Below, in pieces: positions 17,681 to 25,177 of a stretch of 64,000 nt of DNA (positions are counted from its first letter, which is position 1; the number at the start of each line of letters is the position of its first letter). The position numbers and the translations under genes were made by a program. The stretch is taken from the NCBI RefSeq assembly GCF_014656415.1, contig NZ_BNCJ01000002.1, positions 646,955 through 710,954 of the forward strand, in the 5' to 3' direction. The stretch is from Seohaeicola zhoushanensis (GTDB lineage Bacteria; Pseudomonadota; Alphaproteobacteria; Rhodobacterales; Rhodobacteraceae). The notes below the pieces were generated by a model that was not told where the DNA came from, did no database searches, and was given only the letters and a program-made list of their open reading frames with translations.

Positions 17681-17733
17681 CTCTGCCTCCCCCGGTTCAG
17701 GACTCGGGGAGAAATCTGGCAGGCGCCGAAATT

Positions 17734-17765
17734 TATTTCAAGCATAAAATATCAAGCTTGAAATA
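17734..17765. promoter_or_regulatory. Probable MarR operator upstream of the aryl-CoA operon
   Basis: TATTTCAAGC at 17734-17743 is repeated inverted as GCTTGAAATA at 17756-17765 with a 12-base spacer, and the second arm overlaps a smaller palindrome TCAAGCTTGA at 17752-17761. The site lies 54-85 bases before the first gene of the operon, as expected for a MarR-family repressor. Confidence 0.7.
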
Positions 17766-17907
17766 TCTACTCCCAGCGCCGCGCGCCGTGCCCCCTCCGT
17801 GAACGAGTTTACTTACCGCGCGGCCAAAGGCGGTCAGACTGGCCGGCACTGAAACAGCAGAAAGTCACTCATTCATTTTCCAGAGATATTTTCAGGGGCT
17901 ACCACTC

Positions 17908-19755
17908 ATGACCTCCATTTCCGACTATACCGCCAACGTCGACCGGCTCGCGGGCGACTATGACACCTTCGCCGACATCAGCGCCAAGCTGGGCAAGGCG
18001 CTCGACAAGGAAGTCGAGCTGCTCGGCGCGCCGGGCAAGATCGAGGCGAAGCTGCGCCAGCCGGCGGACAAGCTCGATCTGCCGGATGCGACCGTCAAGC
18101 TGCTGGGGTTCATCCCCAAGTTCGGCACCGCGCTCAAGACCATCGCCAATATCGCCGATACCGCCGGCGAAGAGATCGGTCGCCAGGCCGATATCATGGG
18201 CAAGCTGGACGACGCCTGGGCGGTTCCGCGCGGGATCGCCAAGGCGGCACAATACGTCAACCTCGGCAACAAGGTTGCGATCAAGGCGATGGCCGAGATC
18301 AACGACCTGCGGCTGGAGGAGGCGCATAACATCGCCGAAAGCCTCGAGGGCGACCTGCTGGACGAGAACTCGCGCCTTGCGCAGCGGATGGAAGGCTTCA
18401 ACGAAGAGCTCGCCGGCTGGTTCGCGGCCCAGGACGGCGCGAAGGAAAAGCTCGACGCGGCGGTCGATGCGCTGGAAGCGAAGCTGACCGAACTCGCCGG
18501 AATGCTGCCCGAAACTACGCTGCTGGACGACGCGGTCAACGCGGTCAACGCCGTCTTCGGCCCGATCAAGTCGGCGATGTCCTCGGTCGAGTCCAAGCTG
18601 AAGTCGACCTGGGTGGTCTACCAGCCGGCGGTCAAGATCGGCAGCATCGTCATCGTGCCCGAGAAGAAGGCGACGCTGGCGACCATCATCTCCAACCTCG
18701 ATACCTATTCGACCACGGTACAGAACAAGGTTAAATCGCAGGTCGAGAGCATAGCCAAGTCGATGGGTATCGACTTCGAAAAGGTCATCGCCGATCTGAA
18801 GGCCGATCTGCTGAGCCCGCTCGACCCGGTCTTCGCGCTGATCGAGGCCGCGCTCGACGGGGCGCAGGACATCATCGACGCGCTCAAGCAACTGGTCGAC
18901 AACGTCGTGCAGCCGCTGACCGAGATCCGCGAGACGCTGGAAAGCACCTTCGCCGATACCCTTTTCGACAATCACATGACCGGCGACCACCTGCTGGCCA
19001 CCTTCGACGACGTGCTGACCGGGACCGATGGCGAGGACGGGATCTTCGGGCTGCTGGGGAATGACACTTTGAAGGGCGGCAAGGGCGACGACTTCATCTT
19101 CGGCGGCGTCGGCGACGACAACATGAATGGCGGCGCGGATGACGACGACATGTATGGCGGGGCCGGCAACGACCGCATGGTCGGCGGGCAGGGCGACGAC
19201 ATGATGGACGGCGGCAGTGGCAATGACCGCATGTTCGGCATGGGCGGCAACGACCGGATGACGGGCGGCGACGGCAACGACCGGATGGTTGGCGGCAAGG
19301 GTCGCGACACCATGCTGGGCGATGACGGCAACGACCGGATGTTTGGCGGCGACGGCGTCGATATCATGTTCGGCGGCGATGGCGACGATCTCGTGTCGGG
19401 CGGCGACAACAACGACATGGTGCTCGGCGGGCGCGGCAATGACCGCGTCTCGGGTGGCGATGGCAATGACATCGTCGACGGCGGCAAGGGCCGCGACATC
19501 CTGAGCGGCGGCGAGGGACGCGACCAGTTCGTCTTCCACAAGGGCGACGGCCGCGACCGGATCGTCGATTTCGAGGACGGCGTCGACCTCATCGACATTT
19601 CAAGCTTTGGCGCTGCGACGGAGCTTCCCGAGGTCGTGGACCGGGGCGCGGATGCCATCGTCATCTACGAGGGCGGCCGGATCGTCATCGAGGGCGCGGC
19701 GGGGCTGATCGACTCGCATGACTTCAAGGTCTGGAACGAGGTGATCCTGCTCTGA
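17908..19755 (+). CDS. RTX-type calcium-binding exoprotein with helical N-terminal domain
   Basis: A 615-aa acidic protein with no Sec signal, as expected for type I secretion. Residues 1 to about 365 are mostly alpha-helical with many Lys/Asp/Glu/Ala heptads (probable coiled coils) and match no family I know. Residues about 372-541 hold roughly 17 glycine-aspartate nonapeptides of the GG-x-G-x-D-x-U-x type that bind calcium in a beta-roll. Methionine takes the U position unusually often (NDRMV, NDRMF, NDRMT). A C-terminal region of about 70 residues, ending KVWNEVILL, should contain the secretion signal. No ABC exporter gene is adjacent. It is divergent from the aryl-CoA operon. Confidence 0.88.
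   Translation: MTSISDYTANVDRLAGDYDTFADISAKLGKALDKEVELLGAPGKIEAKLRQPADKLDLPDATVKLLGFIPKFGTALKTIANIADTAGEEIGRQADIMGKLDDAWAVPRGIAKAAQYVNLGNKVAIKAMAEINDLRLEEAHNIAESLEGDLLDENSRLAQRMEGFNEELAGWFAAQDGAKEKLDAAVDALEAKLTELAGMLPETTLLDDAVNAVNAVFGPIKSAMSSVESKLKSTWVVYQPAVKIGSIVIVPEKKATLATIISNLDTYSTTVQNKVKSQVESIAKSMGIDFEKVIADLKADLLSPLDPVFALIEAALDGAQDIIDALKQLVDNVVQPLTEIRETLESTFADTLFDNHMTGDHLLATFDDVLTGTDGEDGIFGLLGNDTLKGGKGDDFIFGGVGDDNMNGGADDDDMYGGAGNDRMVGGQGDDMMDGGSGNDRMFGMGGNDRMTGGDGNDRMVGGKGRDTMLGDDGNDRMFGGDGVDIMFGGDGDDLVSGGDNNDMVLGGRGNDRVSGGDGNDIVDGGKGRDILSGGEGRDQFVFHKGDGRDRIVDFEDGVDLIDISSFGAATELPEVVDRGADAIVIYEGGRIVIEGAAGLIDSHDFKVWNEVILL
19018..19537 (+). repeat. Tandem RTX nonapeptide-coding repeats
   Basis: About 520 bases of imperfect 27-base units encode the glycine/aspartate nonapeptides of the RTX protein. 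They are coding repeats, diverged at the DNA level, and not a CRISPR or satellite. Confidence 0.85.
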
Positions 19756-19763
19756 GACTGGAA

Positions 19764-19787
19764 GGGGAGGCCCTGGCTGGCCTCCCC
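19764..19787 (+). terminator. Terminator-like hairpin behind the RTX gene
   Basis: GGGGAGGCC at 19764-19772 pairs perfectly with GGCCTCCCC at 19779-19787 around CTGGCT, starting nine bases after the stop. No T tract follows, so termination may be weak or Rho-assisted. Confidence 0.6.
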
Positions 19788-19825
19788 GACGCCGACCTGC
19801 GGCCCACAGGGCCAAAAAACGGGCA

Positions 19826-19888
19826 ATTGCGCCGAACCGCGCAATCTCTCGGTCTCCGGAAAATTTACCATTTGATAAAAAAATTTTC
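19826..19888. promoter_or_regulatory. Two inverted repeats upstream of preT, candidate operators
   Basis: ATTGCGC (19826-19832) mirrors GCGCAAT (19839-19845). Further on, GAAAATTT (19859-19866) mirrors AAATTTTC (19881-19888) with a 14-base spacer in an A+T-rich stretch about 60 bases before the preT start. The second is the better candidate for a regulator site or promoter element. Confidence 0.45.
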
Positions 19889-19944
19889 TGTGGCAGTCTG
19901 ATTCCAACAAGAATGCCAACGACAAGACCCCCAGGGAGACCCAG

Positions 19945-21267
19945 ATGGGCAATAGCCAGATGACGCCGGGCATCGCTGCCGGGCGCTTGCCAGCCGACCG
20001 TATCGCCGCGAATTTCGACGATCTGCACCCCGCCTACGCACCGCACGAGGCGGCCGTGGCGGCGGATCGCTGCTATTTCTGCTATGACGCGCCCTGCGTC
20101 ACGGCCTGCCCGACCTCGATCGACATCCCGATGTTCATCCGGCAGATCCAGACCGGACACCCCGAGGCCGCGGCGAAGACGATCTTCGACCAGAACATCC
20201 TGGGCGGGATGTGCGCACGTGTCTGCCCGACCGAGACGCTCTGCGAGGAAGCCTGCGTGCGCGAGACCGCCGAGGGCAAGCCGGTCGAGATCGGCCGCCT
20301 GCAGCGCTATGCGACCGACACGGTGATGGCGGCCGGCACGCATCCGTTCCGGCGCGCGGCACCGACCGGCAAGCGGGTTGCCGTGGTCGGGGCGGGGCCT
20401 GCGGGCCTGTCCTGCGCGCATCGCCTGGCCATGCTGGGCCATGACGTCACCGTCTACGAGGCGCGGCCGCGTCCCGGCGGGCTGAACGAATACGGGATCG
20501 CCGCCTACAAGGCGACCGGCGGTTTCGCGGCGGCCGAGGTGGACTGGCTGCTGCAGATCGGCGGGATTTCCATCGACTACGGCAAGCGGCTTGGTAGCGA
20601 CATTACCCTGGACGGCCTCGTCTCCTCCCACGATGCCGTCTTCCTTTCCGTCGGCCTCGCGGGCGTCAACGCGCTGGGGGCCGATGGCGAGGATCGTGAG
20701 GGCGTGCGCGACGCCGTCGATTTCATCGCCGAGCTGCGCCAGGCGTCGGACCTGACGGCCCTGCCGGTTGGCCGCAACGTCGTGGTGATCGGCGGCGGAA
20801 TGACCGCGATCGACGCCGCCGTGCAGTCGCGCCTGCTGGGGGCCGAATCCGTCACCGTCGCCTATCGGCGCGGGCAGGAGTCGATGGGGGCCAGCAGCTT
20901 CGAGCAGGACCTGGCGGCGCAGAAGGGCGTGCGGCTGATGTTCAACCTGCGCCCGGTTGCCGTGCATGAGGGCGAGATCGAGCTGGAATATACCCGCGTG
21001 GCGGAGGGCCGCGTGACCGGCACGGGCGAGACGATCCGTCTGCCCGCCGACCAGGTCTTCAAGGCCATCGGCCAGAAGCTGGACGGCGCGCCCGAAGGCA
21101 TCGCGCTCGAGGGTGGCAAGATCGCCGTCACCGGGGCGGGCCGCACCTCGGTCAAGGGTGTCTGGGCCGGGGGTGACTGCGCCTCGGGCGGGGATGACCT
21201 GACCGTGACGGCGGTGGCCGAGGGGCGTGATGCCGCCATGGATATCCACGCCTCGCTCGCGGGCTGA
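19945..21267 (+). CDS. preT: NAD-dependent dihydropyrimidine dehydrogenase subunit PreT
   Basis: A 440-aa flavoprotein of the glutamate-synthase small-subunit/PreT type. The N-terminal domain has cysteine clusters CYFCYDAPCVTACP and GGMCARVCP...LCEEAC for [4Fe-4S] centres. Then come the FAD site GAGPAG and a second dinucleotide site GGGMTAIDAA for NAD. A C-terminal WAGGDC closes the FAD fold. With PreA it reduces uracil or thymine (or oxidises the dihydro forms) using NADH in the cytoplasm. A ribosome site AGGGAG precedes ATG 19945. preA lies 1.4 kb downstream on the same strand, separated by two unrelated genes instead of being adjacent. Confidence 0.9.
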   Translation: MGNSQMTPGIAAGRLPADRIAANFDDLHPAYAPHEAAVAADRCYFCYDAPCVTACPTSIDIPMFIRQIQTGHPEAAAKTIFDQNILGGMCARVCPTETLCEEACVRETAEGKPVEIGRLQRYATDTVMAAGTHPFRRAAPTGKRVAVVGAGPAGLSCAHRLAMLGHDVTVYEARPRPGGLNEYGIAAYKATGGFAAAEVDWLLQIGGISIDYGKRLGSDITLDGLVSSHDAVFLSVGLAGVNALGADGEDREGVRDAVDFIAELRQASDLTALPVGRNVVVIGGGMTAIDAAVQSRLLGAESVTVAYRRGQESMGASSFEQDLAAQKGVRLMFNLRPVAVHEGEIELEYTRVAEGRVTGTGETIRLPADQVFKAIGQKLDGAPEGIALEGGKIAVTGAGRTSVKGVWAGGDCASGGDDLTVTAVAEGRDAAMDIHASLAG

Positions 21268-21309
21268 TCCGTGCTAGACTGGCCCCGATCCCCGGATGGT
21301 GAGGACGTC

Positions 21310-22134
21310 ATGGACCACTTGGCCAAGCGTGTCGAAGACCATTATGCCAGCGAGAACCTGCTCGCCCGGATCGACGCCGGGCTGGCCGAACTTGGCGCGG
21401 CGGCGACCGATCCCGAGGCCCTGAAGGCGGTGGACGAATTCCACACCGGCGGGCGCGAGGCGACCGAGGCGCTGCTGTCGCACCTCGATATCCGCTCCGG
21501 GATGCGCGTGCTCGACATCGGCGCGGGCATCGGCGGCACCGCGCGCCACATCGCGCGGGCCTATGGCGTGCATGTCACCGGGGTGGACCTGACGCGGGCC
21601 TATGTCGATGTCGCCAAGGTGCTGAACGCAAGGGTCGGGATGGAGGACGATGTCACCATGATGGTGGGCAGCGCGCTCGACCTGCCGGTGCCGGCGGGGG
21701 CCTTCGATCTGGCCGTAATGTTCCATGTCGGCATGAACATCGACGACAAGCCGCACCTGATGCGCGAGGTCGCGCGGGTGCTGAAACCCGGCGGCCATTT
21801 CGCGCTCTACGACGTGATGCGGGATGCCGTCGACGGGCCGCTGACCTTCCCGCTGCCCTGGGCCTCGGCGCCCGAGAACTCCTTCGTGGACTACCCGCTG
21901 GCCTATATCACCGCCGCCGAAAGCGCCGGGCTGGAGCTGGAGACGCGCCGCGAGAGGCGCGAGGCGACACTGGCCTTCTTCAAGCGCCGCCGCAAGGCGG
22001 GGGACGGGGGCGCGCCGGTCGGGCTTCACCTGCTGATGGGCGAGACCTCGGCGCAGAAACTGAAGAACCATGCCGGCGACGTGATCGCCCGGCGGACCGT
22101 TCCCGTCGAGATGATCTTCAGGAAGCCCGGATGA
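21310..22134 (+). CDS. Class I SAM-dependent methyltransferase
   Basis: A 274-aa protein; ATG 21310 has GAGGACG upstream and avoids a meaningless extension. The SAM-binding motif I VLDIGAGIGGTARHIA lies near residue 72, motif II/III GVDLTRAYVDVA follows, and the post-motif ARVLKPGGHFALYDV is typical of small-molecule methyltransferases (UbiE/sarcosine-dimethylglycine type). It starts 42 bases after preT and is followed by the GFA gene and preA on the same strand, so all four may form one transcript. The substrate is unknown; a link to pyrimidine degradation products is only a guess from position. Confidence 0.85.
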   Translation: MDHLAKRVEDHYASENLLARIDAGLAELGAAATDPEALKAVDEFHTGGREATEALLSHLDIRSGMRVLDIGAGIGGTARHIARAYGVHVTGVDLTRAYVDVAKVLNARVGMEDDVTMMVGSALDLPVPAGAFDLAVMFHVGMNIDDKPHLMREVARVLKPGGHFALYDVMRDAVDGPLTFPLPWASAPENSFVDYPLAYITAAESAGLELETRRERREATLAFFKRRRKAGDGGAPVGLHLLMGETSAQKLKNHAGDVIARRTVPVEMIFRKPG

Positions 22135-22234
22135 TGGGGATCTGGCCTGTGGATATGTCTGGGAACAAGTTTTGGAAGGGCAGTGGGGACAGGGCCTTGC
22201 GAAAGTTTTCTGATATGCCGAGCGAGGTGGATAA

Positions 22235-22699
22235 ATGCCCGCGATGAGCCTTCCCGCCACCGGCCATTGCCGCTGCGGCGCACTGCAGGTGCGGGTGACG
22301 AAACCGCCGATGCTCACCGCTGTCTGCCATTGCACCGGCTGCCAGCGCATGTCCGGCAGCGCCTTTTCCACCACCGCGATGATCCCGGTCGACGGCTTCG
22401 AGGTGGTTGCCGGCGAACATGTGGTCGGCGGGCTGAAGGGGGATGACATCCACCACCAGCACTGCCCCGACTGCCTGTCCTGGGTCTTTACCACCTTCGG
22501 GCCCGAGCGTCCCTTCGTGAACCTGCGCGCGGTGATGCTGGAGGATCCGTCCTGGTTCACGCCCTTCATCGAGACCTGCACCGCCGAGAAGCTGCCCTGG
22601 GCCGAGACCGGAGCGCCGCACAGCTACGAGGCCTTCCCCCCACCCGAGGCTTTTGGCCCGCTGCTGGCCGAATTTGCCGCCCTTCCCACCACGAATTGA
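22235..22699 (+). CDS. GFA-family (glutathione-dependent formaldehyde-activating enzyme-like) zinc protein
   Basis: A 154-aa protein with the GFA/CENP-V fold signatures: GHCRCGALQVRV, CHCTGCQRMSGSAFSTTAMIP (Cys pairs at about residues 12, 14 and 31, 33, 36) and HCPDCLS, giving the zinc-binding cysteines of the family. Such proteins were named for glutathione-dependent formaldehyde activation, but most have no proven substrate. GAGG precedes ATG 22235. It lies between the methyltransferase and preA, ten bases before preA, and is probably co-expressed. A role with aldehyde products of pyrimidine breakdown is possible but not shown. Confidence 0.88.
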   Translation: MPAMSLPATGHCRCGALQVRVTKPPMLTAVCHCTGCQRMSGSAFSTTAMIPVDGFEVVAGEHVVGGLKGDDIHHQHCPDCLSWVFTTFGPERPFVNLRAVMLEDPSWFTPFIETCTAEKLPWAETGAPHSYEAFPPPEAFGPLLAEFAALPTTN

Positions 22700-22709
22700 G
22701 GACTGACCG

Positions 22710-24014
22710 ATGGCCGACCTGACCACTACTTTCCTCGGGATCACCACCCCGAACCCGTTCTGGCTCGCCTCCGCGCCGCCGACCGACAAGGAATACAACG
22801 TCCGCCGCGCCTTCGAGGCCGGATGGGGCGGCGTGGTCTGGAAGACGCTGGGCGAGGCGGGGCCGCCGGTCGTCAACGTCAACGGCCCGCGCTATGGCGT
22901 GATCCACGGCGCCGACCGCCGGGTTCTGGGCATCAATAACATCGAGCTCATCACCGACCGCCCGCTGGAGACGAACCTCGAAGAGATCGCGCGGGTCAAG
23001 AAGGACTACCCCGACCGGGCGATCATCGCCTCGATCATGGTGCCCTGCGAGGAAGCGTCCTGGAAAGCGATCCTGCCGCGCGTGGCCGAGACCGGCTGCG
23101 ACGGGATCGAGCTGAACTTCGGCTGCCCCCACGGGATGAGCGAGCGCGGCATGGGCGCGGCGGTGGGGCAGGTGCCCGAATACATCGAGATGGTCACCCG
23201 CTGGTGCAAGGAATACTACGGCAAGCCGGTGATCGTGAAGCTGACGCCCAATATCACCGACATCCGCTACCCGGCGCGCGCCGCGCACAAGGGCGGCGCG
23301 GATGCGGTCTCGCTCATCAATACCGTGAGTTCGATCACCTCGGTCAACCTTGACACTTTCAGCCCCGAACCCTCGATCGACGGCAAGGGCAGCCACGGTG
23401 GCTATTGCGGCCCGGCGGTCAAGCCGATCGCGATGAACATGGTGGCCGAGATCGCCCGCGACCCCGCGACCCGTGGCCTGCCGATCAGCGGCATCGGCGG
23501 CGTCACCACCTGGCGCGACGCGGCCGAGTTCATGAGTCTCGGCTGCGGCAACGTGCAGGTCTGCACGGCGGCGATGACCTATGGTTTCCGCATCGTGCAG
23601 GAGATGATCTCGGGCCTGTCGCAGTGGATGGACGAGAAGGGCTATACCGCGACCTCCGACTTCATCGGCCGCGCGGTGCCGAATGTCACCGACTGGCAGT
23701 ATCTGAACCTGAACTACGTCGCCAAGGCCAAGATCGACCAGGATGCCTGCATCAAGTGCGGCCGCTGCTATGCGGCCTGCGAGGACACCTCGCACCAGGC
23801 GATCTGGATGAAACCGGGGCGGGTGTTCGAGGTGAACGACGCCGAATGCGTGGCCTGCAACCTCTGCGTCGACGTCTGCCCGGTCGAGAACTGCATCTCG
23901 ATGGTGCCGATGACGCCGGGCGAGACAGACCCGCGCACCGGCCGCGTGGTGAGCCGTGACTATGCCAACTGGACGACGCATCCCAACAACCCGGCCGCGC
24001 GCGCGGCCGAGTAG
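22710..24014 (+). CDS. preA: NAD-dependent dihydropyrimidine dehydrogenase subunit PreA
   Basis: A 434-aa catalytic subunit. The N-terminal dihydroorotate-dehydrogenase-like TIM barrel binds FMN and shows PFWLASAPPTDKEYN, NFGCPHGMSERGMG, KLTPNITDI and GIGGVTTW. The C-terminal about 90 residues hold two [4Fe-4S] ferredoxin motifs, CIKCGRCYAACEDTSHQ and CVACNLCVDVCPVENC, which carry electrons from PreT. It catalyses the first step of reductive pyrimidine catabolism. Two adjacent hairpins follow the stop and separate it from the convergent CAP-RTX gene. Confidence 0.93.
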   Translation: MADLTTTFLGITTPNPFWLASAPPTDKEYNVRRAFEAGWGGVVWKTLGEAGPPVVNVNGPRYGVIHGADRRVLGINNIELITDRPLETNLEEIARVKKDYPDRAIIASIMVPCEEASWKAILPRVAETGCDGIELNFGCPHGMSERGMGAAVGQVPEYIEMVTRWCKEYYGKPVIVKLTPNITDIRYPARAAHKGGADAVSLINTVSSITSVNLDTFSPEPSIDGKGSHGGYCGPAVKPIAMNMVAEIARDPATRGLPISGIGGVTTWRDAAEFMSLGCGNVQVCTAAMTYGFRIVQEMISGLSQWMDEKGYTATSDFIGRAVPNVTDWQYLNLNYVAKAKIDQDACIKCGRCYAACEDTSHQAIWMKPGRVFEVNDAECVACNLCVDVCPVENCISMVPMTPGETDPRTGRVVSRDYANWTTHPNNPAARAAE

Positions 24015-24018
24015 GGCG

Positions 24019-24068
24019 CAAGAGTTTCAAGTAAAACTCTTGCCAAATCCTTTATTTAAAGGATTTGG
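24019..24068. terminator. Two tandem perfect hairpins between convergent genes
   Basis: Hairpin 1 pairs 24019-24027 (CAAGAGTTT) with 24034-24042; hairpin 2 pairs 24043-24053 (CCAAATCCTTT) with 24058-24068 around ATTT. They touch without a spacer and probably terminate both preA and the CAP-RTX gene. The double-hairpin layout resembles the elements at 38.5 and 47.05 kb. Confidence 0.7.
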
Positions 24069-24082
24069 AGCGGGCGGCGCGG

Positions 24083-25036
24083 TCAGGCCAGAATGAAGTG
24101 GTCGAGGTCGAGCTGGGCCAGGCTGACGTCCTCGAAGATGATGACGTTCTTGCCGTCGCCCTTGTGGTCGTAGATCACGTCGCCGCCGCTCTCGCTGAGG
24201 GCGGCGGCGAGGGCCGCCTTGGTCTTTACCTCGCCGCGGATCTGCACGATGTCGCAGTCGAAATCGGTGATGCGGTCGGTGCCCCAGTTCCGGCCTGCGA
24301 AGACGAAGACATCGACGTGCTTGCCGCCGGTCAGCGTGTCGTCTCCCGCCCCGCCGATCAGCCGGTCGCGCCCGGCATTTCCGAAGATGAAATCGTCGCC
24401 AGCGGCGCCTTTCAGCAGGTCGCGTCCGCCCTTGCCCGAGATGGTGTCGGCAAAGGCCGTGCCGGTGATGACGTCGCGCTTGCCGGTGCCGTCGATCGCC
24501 GGCGCGCCGGCGGAATCGGCCGAGCGGCCGAACCAGACGTGATAGACGCGCCCGCCATAGATCCCGCCGGCCGAGGGGTCGTTGATGACGCCGATGCCGA
24601 TGGCGTTCCAGTCGTAATTGGCCCAGGCGCCGGTGTTGGCGATCACTGCATTGTGCCCCGAAGAGCTTTTCCAGCCGGCGAGCACCGAGGTGATGCTGGA
24701 GTAGCCCGCGGCCGAGATCTCGAAGCCGTAATCTGTATAGCCCGTGCCGATGCGTTCGGGCGCGTCCCACATCACCTGCGGCTGGCTGTGGTCGTTGTAA
24801 TAGGGCGCATCCGACCAGCTGTGCAGGTTGGCGCCATCGGGCAGGGTCAGCCCGGCCTGCCAGATGTTGTAGGCGGTGTCGGCGGCGTGGCGTCCGGCGG
24901 TGGTGGTCAGGCTCAGCGAAAGCGGGATCGGGTCGAGCCCCAGCGTGGCGCGATAGTCCATGATCATGTGGTAGAGATCGAGCTCGGTCAGGCTCAGCGC
25001 GTCGGAGGCATGGGCCTGGGTATTGTCAAAGGTCAT
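24083..25036 (-). CDS. CAP/SCP-domain protein with RTX calcium-binding repeats
   Basis: A 317-aa protein without a Sec signal. Residues about 10-170 form a CAP (SCP/PR1-like) domain: an ELDLYHMIMDYRA start, HAADTAYNIW with the CAP histidine, SGHNAVI with the second His, and GIGVINDP. Residues about 185-245 carry four to five RTX nonapeptides (GKGGRDLLKGAAGDDFIF, IGGAGDDTL). It should be exported by a type I system like the RTX protein at 17.9 kb. CAP domains bind lipids or act as proteases in some bacteria; no specific activity is claimed. It converges with preA, and the MFS gene is divergent on the other side. Confidence 0.88.
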   Translation of the reverse strand: MTFDNTQAHASDALSLTELDLYHMIMDYRATLGLDPIPLSLSLTTTAGRHAADTAYNIWQAGLTLPDGANLHSWSDAPYYNDHSQPQVMWDAPERIGTGYTDYGFEISAAGYSSITSVLAGWKSSSGHNAVIANTGAWANYDWNAIGIGVINDPSAGGIYGGRVYHVWFGRSADSAGAPAIDGTGKRDVITGTAFADTISGKGGRDLLKGAAGDDFIFGNAGRDRLIGGAGDDTLTGGKHVDVFVFAGRNWGTDRITDFDCDIVQIRGEVKTKAALAAALSESGGDVIYDHKGDGKNVIIFEDVSLAQLDLDHFILA

Positions 25037-25177
25037 CGGCTCGGCTCCGCTGGCAGGTCAACTCGGGCTTTCGCCTAAACCGACATCGTGGCAAAACCAA
25101 GTCGGTAGCCCGGCGGGTGGCGGCTTGCCGCCCGTACGGACCGGGAAAGGCGCAGGTCTTTGCCGGCAGGGCTTCAT

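Noticed and set aside
19018-19537. Regular repeats that might be a CRISPR array
   Set aside because: The 27-base units encode RTX nonapeptides in frame, lack unique spacers and lie inside a coding sequence.
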